Source of the DNA: Oreocharis arfaki
Lineage: Eukaryota; Chordata; Aves; Passeriformes; Paramythiidae
Length of the DNA: 64,000 bases
Assembly: GCA_013398015.1 (NCBI GenBank)
Contig: VZRR01012316.1
Coordinates: forward strand, 1 to 64,000
Direction of reading: 5' to 3'
Positions within the stretch are counted from its first letter, which is position 1; each line of letters opens with the position of its first letter. The notes below the pieces were generated by a model. That model was not told where the DNA came from. It saw only the letters and a program-made list of their open reading frames with translations, and did not search any database. The position numbers and the translations under genes are program-made. This document shows, one piece after another, positions 13,201-28,200 of this stretch.

Positions 13201-16200
13201 GTGGATTTGGAGAATAAATATCTGCAAAGTCTTTGCTAGTGGTTAATCCTTTCCTGCTCAGTAACTGGGCTGAGGCTTTAGTGTTGTTCTCTGTGCCCCC
13301 TTAGATGGAGGGTGGAATTGTTTGTGGGAGAGCAGACCAGTCTGTAGTGGGTCACTGGTGGGGTCAGTTCTCACAGTCACTATTTTCAGGAGACTGCTGG
13401 GTGTCAGCATTACCTCCAAGTTGTGCTTTTCTGTTAAGATCTCTAATGCTTCTGACTGGGTGAGGATGGGAGTAAACTGGGACTTGTTCTGCCTCCCGTT
13501 CTTCTGGTCCCACTCCTTGCTTGACCTGTGTGGTTTCATTCTCCAGAAAACAGAGAGGATGGTGACCTCCTTAGAGAGGGATAAGAGATGTAATCGTTTA
13601 TAAAACACTCAGACCACGGTGCTGACCCTGGCTTTGAGTTTGGGCTGCCTCTGAAGTGGCCATGCTGGCTAATATTTTTCCCCTGCTGTCCTGGTTAATA
13701 TTTTCCCCACTGTCCTGTTTGCAGCGTGGACAACCAGTGACCAGTTGAGTTCTTAAAATTTCTGAGAGAAACCTGGGGATGGGAGGGCAGGGGAAGGAAG
13801 TTACTTGACTTCAAGCAAAAAATTCAGTAGTAAACCACTGTAATTATCTACACATTTTGTCCAAGCTTCTTGTGTATAGAAGTAGAGTTTTGAACGTGCC
13901 AGAACAGCTGAAACCTGCCTGTCTGAAGGGGAAAATGCAACATGAAAGTGAGGAGGGGTTAGATGCATCAAAAGCACAGCTTCTCTTGGTTCCATAGGAT
14001 CACACCCATTGAGAACTGTTCTGTTTTCTTAACTTTCTGGTTTGAATTCTTGCCTGATGGAATAATTCAGGTTCCACGTTTCAGTGGACAAACAAGGTCT
14101 CTTTTTTCAGACAAGTTCCCCTGTGGCAAGGGGACAGATGGACACTGTGATCCCAAAAGAAAGCAGCTGAGTTTTTGGATCAGCCCTTTTGTCCTAGATG
14201 CCTGCCTCTAGTTTTCCTACCTTATCTTAGTACTGTATTTAGGTTTAAATGACTTTTAGGAGCAAGATGGGTGGACGTAACTGAAACTTCTGGCCAGTTC
14301 CAGTGAAGCAGTTCTTTGGAAGTAGTGTTGTATTTCATACTCTGTGCATGACCCTACAGAAAACCTATTTTGGACTACCAGGAGAATGATCTATTTGAGG
14401 TTTTCTGGACAAATGGTGCCAATGGGAGCTGCCTTGTGCCAAGTCCCACCAGTGTGCCAAAGACCCGTGCTGCCTTCCTCCTGTCAACTTTTTCTCTCCC
14501 AACACCGTGTCTTCTTTTCAACAAAAACCATTTCAAACATTGACTCTTCAAGCTGGGGATGGAGAGAAGAATAATGACTGACGTAAAAACCCTTTTTCAC
14601 GCCTTATTGTCTAAAAGGCTTCTGGAAGCTGTCTCTGCTCTGATTACTGTGAATGGAAGCTGAAAACTATGTACATAATGAGAATATTTAGACAGATTAA
14701 ATTCTTCTCTTGAGACTTGCTTGTCTGTGCAGCATCTTTATTGCTGCTCCAAGATTTCACACCTAAGTGTGTCTGCAGAGTCTTCAGAGACTGCTGGGCC
14801 CCTGTTAACCTTTGTCTGAACAAATGGTTGTCTCGCTTCTTGTTTATAAATTGCTTTGGAAAATAAAGACTTGCAAAACAAATAAGTGAAGGCAAGTGCA
14901 GGAAATATGTAAATAGTCTTTTGCTCCTGTCCCATCACTTGCCGCTAATATTTGCCTCCTTTTTGGGACCATAAAAGACCTGGGAGGTTTGAAGAGCGAG
15001 CCTTGCTATGCTGTTCCACCACCTATGAGGGCAAGACCCTGCAGGACAAATGGGCCTGAAGAAAGGTGTGTGTTGGGCAGCCCAGCGACCTTGTTGAAGG
15101 CAAGCAGTGATCACAGTTAAAACAGATCGATGGCTTTCTATCTTTGCTTCAGACCTGTCACCACCCTGCCATGTCCTCAACAGCTGGAGTGACTCCCAAG
15201 TCCCTTGGCTGTCTCTGGCAATGCTGAGGACAGGGTCACGTTCTCTCAGTGCTGAATTCACACTTCAGTGCAGCTGCTTTATTGTGCTCTCTGTAGGGTC
15301 CCCAGGGCTCTGCTGTGGAGGTCGTGGGGAAGGGGCAGCAGATTTAAGTTTCAGATCTTTCATTGTAACACACTTCCTTGTCTTTCTGTCTGAGTCATGT
15401 AGGAGTGTGACATGATAGACCCTGTTTAAAGAAAGCAAATACTGAGATAAATAAGAGATTAAATCCTGGGGATCAGCAGCCATTCAGAGTGTCTGATCCA
15501 AACTGTGTTCATGACCTGGCAAACAATGCTTCTGTTCTGCACCAGGGCAGCCATTGAGGCTGAAACCTCTACTCTGTTCTCAGCTCTCCTCTTCTGGCAA
15601 TCTGGGACGTGGTGTCTTCCCATGATGGAAAGGAAATGGCTTAAATTCTCAAGGGGAGCCGTGTGCCTTTCAAAAGAGGCACTGGCACAGGTACTCCTGG
15701 TAGCCTGGCTCGGTAGCGCGTCAAAGCCACCAGGTGCATCTGTTCTGTCTGAGCCTCTGTTGGTTTTTTTAGCTGATTGGGAAAGGGACGCGACATCCGC
15801 TTGTGCCGGTTCACAGATGCTGCAGTATCGCAGGCAGCCCAGCGGGTGCAGGCCGGGTGAGGATGGGAGCGCAGATGGTTTAATGGAGATTATCCCAGTT
15901 GGAAACGTGCTTGTGCAGTGAATAAAATGAGCGGGCTCGCAGGCGCTTACTGTCCCTCTTCAGGAGGGGACAATGTCACCCTGGCCCGACGCTCTGATCG
16001 GTGACCAGAGCGGGGCCGGGCTGCAGCTGCGGGAGGCTGTGCAGGGGGGTGAGGGGGTGGTCTGAGGACACACGTACCATTGTACCGTTGCTCAGTGCCG
16101 GCAGAACTTAATCTGCAAATGCGAAGGCTGAACTGATAAGTGCTGATGTGGATCCCGTCGGCCTCGGTGCGGTGCTGCCTTCCCGGCGCACTCCGGCTGC

Positions 16201-19200
16201 GGGCTGGAGTGCTGGGCTCTGTGTGCCTGCTGTACGTGCTCTGCTTCCCTCCGCGGCATTTCTCCTTGCCGGCTCTGCCTGTGCCCTGCTCTGGGTAAAG
16301 GTATCTCAGGTTTTTATTGTTGAAACGGATCTTTCCAAATGCATTTACCTGCACTGGGGCAGTTTTATCAGCTTGTTTGGTACACGATGCTCTTGTGGCC
16401 TCTCAGTCCATTGTTGGCCTCTGTAGATTTTTTTTTTTTTTGAGTTGTTTTTTTGTTTTATGTTTTGTCTCCCCGCAGTGATATGAGAGGCGCCCTCATG
16501 GCAGTACTTGAACATCCATGCTTGATCTAAGCTGTCTGTTGCCAACTGGGAGCTGGAGCAACAGAGCTGGAGCAGTGCTGCAAGCAGAGTGCTTCTTCCA
16601 AGGGCACCTGGGTTTTCTCCACGGTTCCCTTTGCAGCAAGTGCTGTTCCTCTGCCCTGCCTTCCTCAGCTGTGCCCTGCAGCAACATCCGGTAATAAATG
16701 GGTCACAGCTGCTGTCTCCTGGATATTTATTCTTACAGGTCTCAATGTCTAGAGACCTTGAGAACATGTGGTGGGGAAGGAAGCTGCCTCAGTGGCAGGA
16801 GCTGGAGCAAGGAGGGCTGATTTCACAGCACATTGGTCAAAAAGGTTTGGGGCACTTGTCCTGGGCTCCCAGAGCGAGCCAGTAAAAAGGAAGGAAAGCT
16901 GATGGAAGTTTATCCTGATGGTGTGAAGTCATCATCTTGTTTAAATAAATTGCTTAAGCTGTAGCATTGTTGTGTTCTAGGTTACCTCAGCTTGCAGTAA
17001 GGATGCAGCAGGACTGGGGCACTATTAGCTTGTCACCCTGCATATCCTATAAGAAGTTATTCATGGTAAGACCTTCTTGCCAAAAATATTGCATTATATT
17101 CCTTACCACAACCGCTTTGATGTGGTTTATTATGATACTGATACAGAAATAGAAACAAATGTACAAAAAAGGCAGCTGCTGCTTCTGTGCATAAAGGCAG
17201 TTCTGAAAGTCTTCAAAATAAGGAAAAGCTTTTCACGAGTCCAGAATATTGTGCCATTTCTGTGTGTACAGGCCACCTGAGTTTTGAAGCATTGCTGTGA
17301 CACGAGAGGAATTAGTACTGCATTTATTATAAATATCAGTAGGCCAAATTGTTACAGGTGCCTCTGAAATATAGTTTTGCTTGGCTAAAAGCCATGTCTC
17401 AGAGGCAGATTGGAGTCTTCTCATGCCTCACATCTACTCAGCCTCCAAAAAGTAAGGTCAGTTAAGTTGTTGCTTTGGTCTGAAGTGGTTGAAGAGGGAT
17501 AGCAGCCAAGTTCTGCTAAAATAAATGGTGTCTGGATGTGGGATGGGAAGACAAGTCTCAGCTCTTTTTATTGTGCAACTAATAGGTTGAAATTGGCACA
17601 CAGCCTTGTTAATATGGCATAAATCCTGCCTCCTTCATTCTGGTCCATTCTTCTGTGGGCTCATCAATAAATCCTTTCAATTGCTTGCTCATCATATGCC
17701 TGTGACAGATAAACTGGCTCTTCTGGAGGTTTCCACACCCCTTGTGTTTCCTTATGCAATGGGATCTTCAGAAAATAACTGGTCTTGTGAAAAAGAGGTT
17801 CTTCCTAAGCCATCAGGAGGAGAGGCAGATGAGTGTGGTGAAATATAAACTTGTTGTACCAGTGACCTAAGAGCTGGAGTTCAGCTTCTGATGGGTGATT
17901 TTTCTTGCTTCCTTGTAACTGATGGCATTTTGAGTAAAAGAAACGTCAGCCAGAAGGCAAACACTGGGTGGGAGAGTCAGCCTTTGGGACCAGACTGAAG
18001 CAACTGCAAGACCACGCTTTGAAGCAACTAACATTAATGGATTAGCTTGTCTCTTTTCACTGGAAAATCAATAGCGCAGGGGACTGGAATGTGTCTTCTG
18101 TACAGAACTGTCTGTTCACTTCACAATGAGAAGTGGGTTTTTCCTAAGTGGAGCTTGGGTTGTGCTTGTCACTTGGATGCTGAGCTTTTCCAAAGGACCA
18201 ATCCTGCCCCTCTGGCTCCTCCAGCAGGCTGGCAAGGGTTGTCTGGAAGGGAAGGGTGCTGTGGTGCTGCTTGAATGCATGGCCAGGTGTGCTGCAGGTG
18301 CTACCAGCCCTTCAGAGAGGCAAGTTGGCTGATGCAATGGGCAGAGGCCATCAGTGAGCTCAGACACTCTTGGCTTCCCCAAGGAGGACTCTCCTGCACC
18401 TTTTAGTGCTTGGTTTAACTTATGTGCTGTTGGATGGTGAGCATGAACCTTGGAAGCAAACCAGCTAAACAAACTGGATGAAGCAGTGGCTCTAGATAGA
18501 TCTCTGTTTGCTTTTCTGCACATCCTGAAGTTGGGAGCTCACCAGAGGTGATGCTGGGCTCAAACCACAGCCCTGCTGCCCAGCACAGCCACCCTGCCAA
18601 GGCTGAGAGGCCACACTGCTGCTTTCCGTGAATAAAGCTGTCCTTTGGAGTCAGCTCACTTGGGCAGCAAGGCACCAAAGCTGACACTGTTCTCTCCTGA
18701 TACTGGAGACCAATCTCTCCTGAATAGGGCAGGTGTCAGAACCAATATATGTGATCAGCTGCTCCCCACACCGAGTGGTAAAGGTTTAAAAAGGGCCTTT
18801 TAAAATTCCTTTCTTGGACTAGGCTGTTCCAGCAGAGCCACAAATCTTTGGTTTTCAGAACATTTGTAGAAAATAAGTAATAAATACATTTCTCCTGTGC
18901 AGTGTTATTTTTGCAGTGATTGTGACAGCATCCTAGGAGCCAGAGCTGGAGAAGACCTGTTAAGTCAGCTAAACAATACCCTGGGAAATGCAATATAAGC
19001 CTTTTTCTTAACAGCGTATTTTCCAGTATTTTGTTCCGTGCTTTAGCACCAGCTTTGTTTTTAAACAGAGGTCTGACCTTGCTGCCTGCTTGATTCACAT
19101 CAGCGTTTTCAGCGAGTAAGACAGCAGTCTTGATCTCTCATCCCCTGAAATTACCATTAATTCCTTAGCATACAGGTAGAAAGCACCAGGGCTGCAGAAC

Positions 19201-22200
19201 TGTGCAGTTCTGCTGCTCTGAATGTGTTATCAGAAGCTGTGGAGGAAAGCTCCGGACAGACCCATATCTCTTTTTACTCCTAAATAAGTCTGCAACTTAA
19301 CACCATCCTAAATTGCGCTCTATGTCTGAGTGAGATCACTGATGCTCTTGTCCAAAAATGTGGATTTTTGGACTATATCAGCAAATCCCACACGTAGCTC
19401 ATGCTTCTGTAAGCAGGACTATAAATACAAATAATGCAGCTGGGATTTATCTTTTAAGTTGAAGTGGGTATAATGCTCTGAAGCAGAGCTGATCTCCCAA
19501 GCCTGTTGCACCAGTTAGGTGTGTGTTGTACAGGGAAGAAGGCTGGAAGTGAACAGACACCCCACTAGCCCCGGGCAACAAGGCTTAATCTCTTCTTTTG
19601 TGCTAAGTAGTTACAAAGTGAGGGACTTTCCTTCCCTTCAGGCAACTCCTGCATGACACAGTGAGCAGGATGATGCTGCCCCTGAAGCTGCATCCTCCAG
19701 GCAGCTGGAGAATCCTGTGAAACTCAACTGAGAAGTTTATAGGGGAAAAAAATAAAGAGGAAGAATAACGGCTTAGTGGTGGAAGCACTGTTGGTGTTGT
19801 GGCAGACAAGGGGTTAGTGGCCTTCAGGAGCATTCATCCTTGCTGAACCCAAGTACCTCCTAACCCTGGCAGCTTGTAGCTTGACATGTTTGCAGGGCCC
19901 TCTGCGCATCCATGTCATGCTGGTCCACGTCTCCCTTGCTTTGTGCTGTCTAACCCAGGGGCTTTTGTAGTCAATATAAATATTGTTGTAGTTGCCAATG
20001 CCCTGCCAGGAGAGGCTACGAATATGCAGGAATTTGGGGCAGTATCTGTGTATAAAGATGATGCCCTCACAGTTTCTTGGAGGAAACTCATTAATCTCTC
20101 CTACCATGCTAATGAATTGGGGAGGCAGGGAACAACTCCTCAAGGTCACCCAGTGTCAGGAAGGAGGAAAGCTCCACTTTCATATACTGTGGGAGATCAC
20201 AGCAAGCTGGTGGTGGGGGGTACAGCCAAACTTGGCTCTGCACCTCATCTGCTGTCCTTCCAAGTATCACAACCCAAGCATTCAGCTCTCCTGCATCTAT
20301 CCACTTTGCTGCTTTCCTCCTGCTTGTTCAGATGCAATTAGGAGACGCAGAATAAGGGGGAGCCAGGGGTCAAGGAGGCGGTAAAGTGATTACAAGATGC
20401 TGCAAACGGCTGTGCCATAAATACTCCAATGATGAAAAATTAGATGCCAGTCACCTCGGGGTTATTGCTGGCCTCTATCTCTCTCGTTGTGAAAAATGAT
20501 AATGGAAGTGTATTTACCCCAGAGAGTGTAACTGCTGTGATCCTGCACACCCCAGGTATGCCAGGGACAGAATCCTTGCACCTAATGACTTTCTGAGAAC
20601 ACTTTGTGCTGAATTCCTTCAATTTAAGTGGAGAAAGAACTGGTATTTCAGGGTATTCTTTCCAAAGTGGAAAGTTCCTGGTGCTCAGAGATTGGTCAGC
20701 TCCAGAAACAGGCTGTGGCTCTGAGTAAGGATAGGGAGAGGAGAGCAGCACTCTCAAGTACTGCCCTGCTGCACTTGTGCTGCTTCTGCCTTGGCCTCCC
20801 AGAGCTGCATGTGGAGGCTGCCCAGTTCACAGCTGGTTTTTGGTGTGTTGGATGCCTAGCAAGATCAGAGTTTGTAAGGAGCTGGGATGACTACGCCTTT
20901 TTGCTGGGTGGGCAGTCAGAATCAAATGCTGATCCTGGGCTAGAGCCCGTGAAAATCTCTGGATAGTATTTAGATCCACTGAGGCTGGTATCTTTGGGGA
21001 TACAAGCGCTTCTTTTCATCCCTTGCAGAAGGTCTTCCATTTTGGAAGAGTCACTGGGATCACTGTGGCACAGGAACTGTGGGAGGTAGCATCCAGCTTA
21101 AAGGGTACTTAAAGGCCACGTTGCTTCGCTGGCAAAAACCAGCCTGGCAGCAGCCGAGCTCTTGATGCCTGGAGGATACCTCCTCCCTGCCTGAAGGAAC
21201 TGGGGAAGAAGGTGGGTGAGGGCTCCTCAGTGCCAGGAATATGCCTGGTGTGAGTTATGATCATAAAGCTCTGCCAGGTGTCCCGAGAGCAGCATGTTAA
21301 TTACCGGCGCTGCTGTGGCAGCTGCCTGCTGTACCCAAAGCATAACTGCCCTTGTTTCTTCAGCTATAAAAATTCCTTGTGGGATGGTTGGTGGCTGCAT
21401 CCTCCCTCCATTGTGACTTCCTGACTCTGCAGGGGATCTGGAGGTTAAAATCCCTCTTGCCTCTCAACTTCTTTGAGCAATCCTTGTTTTGTGGCTGGTT
21501 TATCTCTTTTCAACCAGCTTTGAGCTTCATAACAGCTTGTCTGCTGATAACTTGCTGCCTATCAGCATGGCCCCTGCTGCAGCCCTGCCTCCAGCCTTGA
21601 GAGGCTGTGGGTTTTCAGCTTTTTTTTTTTTCTATCAGTTCTCTGAAAAGCTCCTTCCTGAACAATCAGACTCTTTCCATGTATTTATATTTGTACTGTC
21701 CACTGCAAGGGGTAAAGCTTTACCAAGGAAAGCTTGGATCGCCGCCCTGGCTGATAGGCCATCTGGCTCTGTAGCTTGAGAAATGAGCTCATGTAGGACA
21801 GAAACATGGCCTTGTCACCCTAATGAAGGGGACGAGAGATGGCAGAGAGGACGCCACACTCAAGACCCTTTTCCGTTAAGATGTTTTAGCTGAAAAGCCC
21901 TGAGGCCCTGGCAGGAGTAACTGGAGCCCACTATAGGGTAGCACTGCAGTAGCTACAACTTGAAGTGGGTGCAGAGGAGCTTGCAAAGGCTGCAGGTGTG
22001 TGCTGGGGGAGCTGCAAGTAGGTCTGAAATGCCATGAAGCTGTTTTCTTTATCTAGGAGTCCCAAACAAGAGTGGGGAAAGCACTGTGCATTTAATATTT
22101 CTCTCCAAAGTCAGAAGAAAAAAAAATTCCCTGAGGGTGTGACTAGAACACCAGTTCCTAAGGAATAACTGAAGGCAATAGGTCTGGTTCAGCTTCCAAC

Positions 22201-25200
22201 CAGGAATAAAACCTCCGACTTGTGCCCATGCCAATAAACCCAGTTTTGCTTCTTGGACTTTTTTTTTCCCTACATGTGACACACTCTAGTGGAAAGCACC
22301 TGAGGTGGGAACAGAGTATCCCAGTTCCCTGCCATCTTCTTTGCTCTCTGTACTTGCGCAGTCTGGTTTTGTTGGATTGTTTCATCTGTCCTTTCTAGTG
22401 CTCATCTGAGTTGTGAAATAGCTCTGAGCTCTGGGACGTCTTGCAGAAGCAGAGTGAGTGTCAGAGTTGCCACTTCTGACAGCATGTAAGAAATGTCTGC
22501 TTTTTCCTGCCGTGCTCAAGGAGACTTTCCTTGCATCTGAGCACAGAATCAAACAAAGCTTCCTTTGGGAAGTGCTCATCCAGTTGGGCCTGTGTCTTCT
22601 TGTTGGTGTCAGGCTTTGCTGTGGGAATGTTGTGTACCCACAGTCCATGATCAAGTATTTAACCTTTGGCTTTCCTGCAAAAGTATCAAAGTCTACCTAG
22701 GACAGTGATCCATTTTATTAAACCAGTGACTTTTTTTTATGAGATCTTATCTTACCCCTCTTTAGGGTTATTTGCTGTGCTGTCTTGTGGGGCAGAGGTA
22801 CCACTGCTCAGCAGCTGTGAAATTTAAACATCAATATCTGCAGAGATGGAGTTGATACCATCCTAAGGTGAAGTTTGCCTGAGATATTGTCACTTCTATC
22901 AAAAGGAAGCAAGAACTCCAAATAATTACATGGTTTGGGGTGGGTTCTGGTTTTGAATGAGGGTGTGACAGGCTGGGAGGAGGAAAGGAAAAAGGGTGGC
23001 TGGAGGCCCAAATGGAGATGGATGTCTAAGGAGTGAGCACTACAACACCTCTTCTCCATCTTGACATTAAAACTGAGGGATCTTTGCTCTGTTATCTGAG
23101 ACTTAGTAACTTCTCATTGGTATGATAGCCCTGTGCTGCACAAATGATTTTATTCAAAAACTCTTGAACTTTTTGCGTTGCTCCTGGCACATTTGCTGCA
23201 TTTAACAATCATGGTCTCACTTTGCTCAGGTACATACCCTGCTTCCACCCAATCTTTCTGAAAGTTTCAAGGCTCTGAATCAATAAGAAGCAATAGCTAC
23301 TGTTTTTAATTCACTCCTTGGCAAGCACCAAAGATAGATGTAATTCTTACAGATGAGTTTTTGTAGCATGAAAACAAGCAAGTTCTGATGACAGTTATGA
23401 ATGAGGCTGCTTTTTCAGATGGCCCTCTTGCAAATGTATGCAGGCACTAGCCATAATGCTGTAACTACTGCATCTAATACATGAATCAGCCACGTTTTGG
23501 ATGCTAATTGCGCTTCCTGAGCTGTATTGGCTGCTTCTGTAAAAGCCCACATGCTGAGCAGCAGATGAAAGCTATTGAACTGTACTGGTTCAGAGTGATA
23601 GATGGACCCTTCAGGTCAATAAAGAACCCGTTTGGTCAAACAGCCCTCTGACTGGCTTAAAGCATGTTTGTGTGGTCTGAAAGACTCCTGGCATTAGCTG
23701 GCCATCACTTAGTGGTTGAGAGCTCTCTTGGTGGTCCTCTTGGCTGCAACTAAGCTGATAAAAACCAGCCAGATGTCCTATTAACACTTGATCTTACTCT
23801 TGCTTTTATAAGATAATCCAATAAACAAGGTTACGTAACCAAGTTTTAACATAAGAGCTTTAATAAAATATACTTTTCAAAATATATAAATATATATAAA
23901 AATATATTCCAGGCAACGGTAAGCCCTAGCTAGTTCCCCTGTGGCAAGAAGACTCAAGTTGACCAGCCTGCTTTTTCATTTTGAAATACTGAGAGCTGAC
24001 AGGTGCAGAGGCTGGGAAAGTGGTGTGAGCTGAGTTGCCAGCTCAGGGATGATCCCAAACCTTGGTGCTTGTACTGCTGTGGCTTGGCTTGGTGGGAGAA
24101 ATGGATTTGAAGACCCTCCCAGGGGTTGAGCAAGCTGGTGTGCTGCTTGTGGCCCCTGCTAGCCTGCAGGGAAGAGTGTAATTCAGGGTGACAAGCTGCT
24201 GTTCTTTCTTCTACCCTCAGTGGTTTCTCATTTTTTGACTGGAAATGCCAGTAAAAGCAACAAAAATACTGTCTTTTTTAGTCATTAGTGTGCTGGATTT
24301 TCATGCTGTTTTTCAGCATGAGAAAGGAAGGAAAAATAAAGTTTTTTTCATTTATTTGCTGTGTGTGGGTTCCACATACCCTCCACTATGAGCCTGGTGA
24401 TTTACCTCACCTTTCCCATTTAATGGAGGAGCTTGGAGGGAAATGAGGGAATCACTCTTAATAGCCAGCCCTGTGCAAAAGCACTGTAATGGTTTCTCTC
24501 TGACATCCTGTGAATTTAGACAGCATTTAATAGTTTCAGTTCTCCTCCTTAGCTGAAGGAAGCATTCCTTTACCTTGTTTCAGTTTAGCAATGAGTCAGC
24601 CCCCTATGCCTGCTTGTTTCTATTAAGAAACCATTTCATTAGCAGGAAAATCTTAATCAAAGTAGACTATGCCCATTCTGCCTTGGGTAGGTTTATTTGC
24701 TGAAGCTTAGGAAGAGAGTGATAGACTCCTGGAAAATACCTCAGCTGACTCAAGAGGTGAACTGGAAAACTTGGGAGGGTTTTTTTCATGTGCCGGGGCT
24801 CTGCATATTTGATTTCTGGCAGGGCTGACTGGTACAGTTTTCTATGTAGGTTTTAGATTGTTTGAATTACATGTGTAATGAAGCACTTAGTGAATTATTT
24901 CCCTCTGGGAGAGACTTGAGCTTGGAAAACATCAGGTAGAAAGTTGGGTGTGTGTCTGAGATACTTATTTGGGCTTACTTCTTCCTTAGGGAGAAGTTAT
25001 GAAACTAATTAACTTAATGGGTTGGAAGAGCGTTGAGGTGTCTGGCACAGTGAGGTAGAGGAAGTAGACATCCTCCTGCTAAGAACTGTGGTCTCTTCTC
25101 ATCCTTCTGGGGATGTGTTTTTAAAGTGGGTTCCTGGCCTTGGGACTCTTCTGATGGTTGATGGTGAGATTAGCTCTAATCCAGGGACTGAGTCCTTGTC

Positions 25201-28200
25201 CTCCTGTCCTGGCTGTTCGTGAGAAACTGGCCCCTTTTTCCTTGCCCTGTGCTCAATCCTGTTAAGCTGTACACAACTTCACTTCAAAATGATGTTAATC
25301 TGGCTGTCTAACGTCCTGTTCTGTCCAGCCTTTCTCCTCCCAAGCAATCCAGTGTGTTCTGTAGCTTTCCTTCCTAAAAGTGGTTGGCACAAATCCCTGC
25401 AAAGTAGGGCAGCCTCATCTCATCGTAGGCCTTAGCATTGTTTGTATTGATCCATGGATATCCATCTTGGATCACTAATGGGTGTCAAGTGGAAAAGATA
25501 ATAAATTTCTATTGCACCAGAATTAATCTCTCTCTTGGTTCCTTTGGACCAGGATCTCATTAAGAACAGAAGACACTGATCATCCTAAAGGATGGAGGGG
25601 GCATTCAACCATTCAAACACAAGAACTTGTATCTCTTCCCCATGAGTTAAGCAGTAAAGGCTAGAGAGGAGGAGAGTTGAAAACCTTGCTGAATGGATTT
25701 AGTTGTTTAAGGTGCTCTTGAGAACTGGAGAATAACTGCAAAAGGTGAAGGACACCCAGCTTCTTCCAGCACCTAAGGATGCTTTCTGATGCTTTTCAGC
25801 AACTGAGCCCCAAATCTACCTTAACACTGCTGCTTTCCTTGGTGGGTGTGGCAAATCTGGATTTCAGACCCAGCTGCTTTGGTGCTTGGTGATTTTATGT
25901 CTTCTTTCTTGCTGTGGTTTAAGGGGCTGTTTTGCCAGTTGGTTCTGGAGCATTCCCATTTGCAGCAGACACCTGTTCCTTAATTATCACCATCCTTGGT
26001 ACATCTCTCTGTGTTCAGCACTTTCTGATGCAGGAGCTATAAACTGATTTGAAGGGAGGCTGTGTTGAGCAGTGTTGGGAGACAAGGTTGAAAGAGATTA
26101 GTCACTAACTCAATAGGGATGATACTTTTCAGTAAGAGAGTTGATGTCTACTTTTGTTTGCTTTGGGCCCTTGCCCTACATCACATTTTAGTCAAAGGTT
26201 TATTCAGTCTCTTGGGGTTTGTGCACTGCTCTAGGGTAGAGTGGCAGTCCCTACTGGGCATGAAAGTGGAGTGAAACTCCCAATTAGAAGAAAGGAACAA
26301 GAGGGAGAAGAGTAAAAAAAGGCTTGTAACTGGCTGGTTTGCTTCTGTGTTAAAGCCTCAAGTCCCATAACTGTTAAAGCTGGTTTGGCTCTCAGTCTTG
26401 CCAGTTATGCCTGTGGTGTTGTGTTCTGTGTGATTTCAATGTTTCCTCCAACAACCATCAATTGCTTGACAAATCTGAATTCTGTGCATGCTTCCTGTCC
26501 ATTTTTTTAATCTGAGCAGAAAAAGCAAGACTTAGTGTAAGCAATGGTCTTGGATCAGAATATAGCCCCACTGAGCAACGTGTCAAACCGAGGGTTCTCT
26601 CCCCTGCTTCCCTTCTGGGTTTACTTTCATCACCTGAGAATACTTGTGATGCGAGGCATTTCCAATTTGCCTTGCAGATATTCTGAAACTGTCTCAAAAA
26701 AGGTTTCTTGGGGTTGTGCTAGTCTTAAAATAGCTTGGATTCTGTTCTGTCCTGACTCTGTTGGGGTTGGCAGAGACCTTGAGGCTCGGCAGACCTGCCC
26801 CTTTGAGTCCCAGTTCTTCGCTTCTGGTGACACCTTTTCTTGAACTGCTTTAAGAAGTCATGGAAAAGAGCAATGTGTAAATATTAATGTTGAATATTTG
26901 TCTTTAAAAATCTCTTTGGGATGTTCTACAAACCGATACTGTGTGTGCTGTGGCTTTCTAAGCACTGCCTGCTTACAACGTTTGGACCTGTTAGTGTATT
27001 GCTAGCTGGTGCCATCCCCCGGAGGACAGGCAGGGCTCTCTTCTGTAACACCCATTTTGTCTCCCTGTCACAAGTAGCTTCTATCAATCTGTGCTCAGAC
27101 TGCAGCCAAAGTCTGTTTCTTCCTGCAGTGAAGTCTTTTCTCTTCTCTCTGGGGTAGGTAAGGCTCGAGTGCTGCTTAGTGCCCAAGCGGGGGTGACAGT
27201 GCTGCACAGGACATGTCACCTCTGGGCCTGGGCTGATAGCATCATTGCCTTGTGAGCTCTAGGAGGTGCTAGAAGAAACTCTCATGGGCAGCTGTATAGT
27301 CCAGATTTATAAGATGGAACTTTGTTGGATGTATTTTGCAGCCGAGCTGGAAGAGATGCAACAGATTGGTGCTGCATTGTACCCCAGTTTAATTTGCTCC
27401 ATCCCTGGAAGTGTTCAAGGTCGGGTTGGACAGGGCTTTGAGCAACCTGGTCTAGAGGATGGTCTCTGTCCATGGCAGGGGGTTGGAAGGAGATGGTCTA
27501 TGTCCTTTCCAACCCAAACCATTCTGTGATTCTATAAAACACCGGTCTCTTAATAGACATCCAAGAGGGCAGTGAGGAAGTTCTTCATTGAAGAACCTTT
27601 ACTTTCTGCACTGAATTAAATTCTTTCTTATGAGTATCTCTTTGATGACTTTTTTCCTCACTCTGAACAGGTTTTCAGCTTCCAGGAGCTGAACCGTTAC
27701 ACTGTAGCTTCCCACTATCTGTTTTTGCATCTATAAAAAAACCTCTATGTTTTTCGCAGGCGACTTAAAGCGTGGGGGGGAAAAAGCTCCAGGCAGACCT
27801 GGCTCTGTTGTTGTTGAGCCTGGGATACCCCGAAGCCACCCCATCAATGTTAATGGAAGCAGACTGGTCAGGACTATCGCTATTCAGACCTAAGCTGATC
27901 ATGTACTTGGGCAAAGAGGCCACAGTTTAATATTTAATGTTCCGTAAGGCTGCACTGAGAGCTTTTACTGAAATGTGTCAGTAAAGGAGTGCTGTAGCAG
28001 TCATAGCAAACGGCTGAGAGCTAAGAGGATCCTGAGCTCTACTTCTGCCCGAGGCATGTTCTCTGATACCCAACAGCTTACTTGACCCCCTGTGTCTCAG
28101 CCAACTTAGCTGTAAAATTAAGCAACAAAGAAAGATTCATGGCAAACGGACATGTCTGGAGGTGAACTTTCAATGCAAGCTTTGTTCTACTGATAAATTC

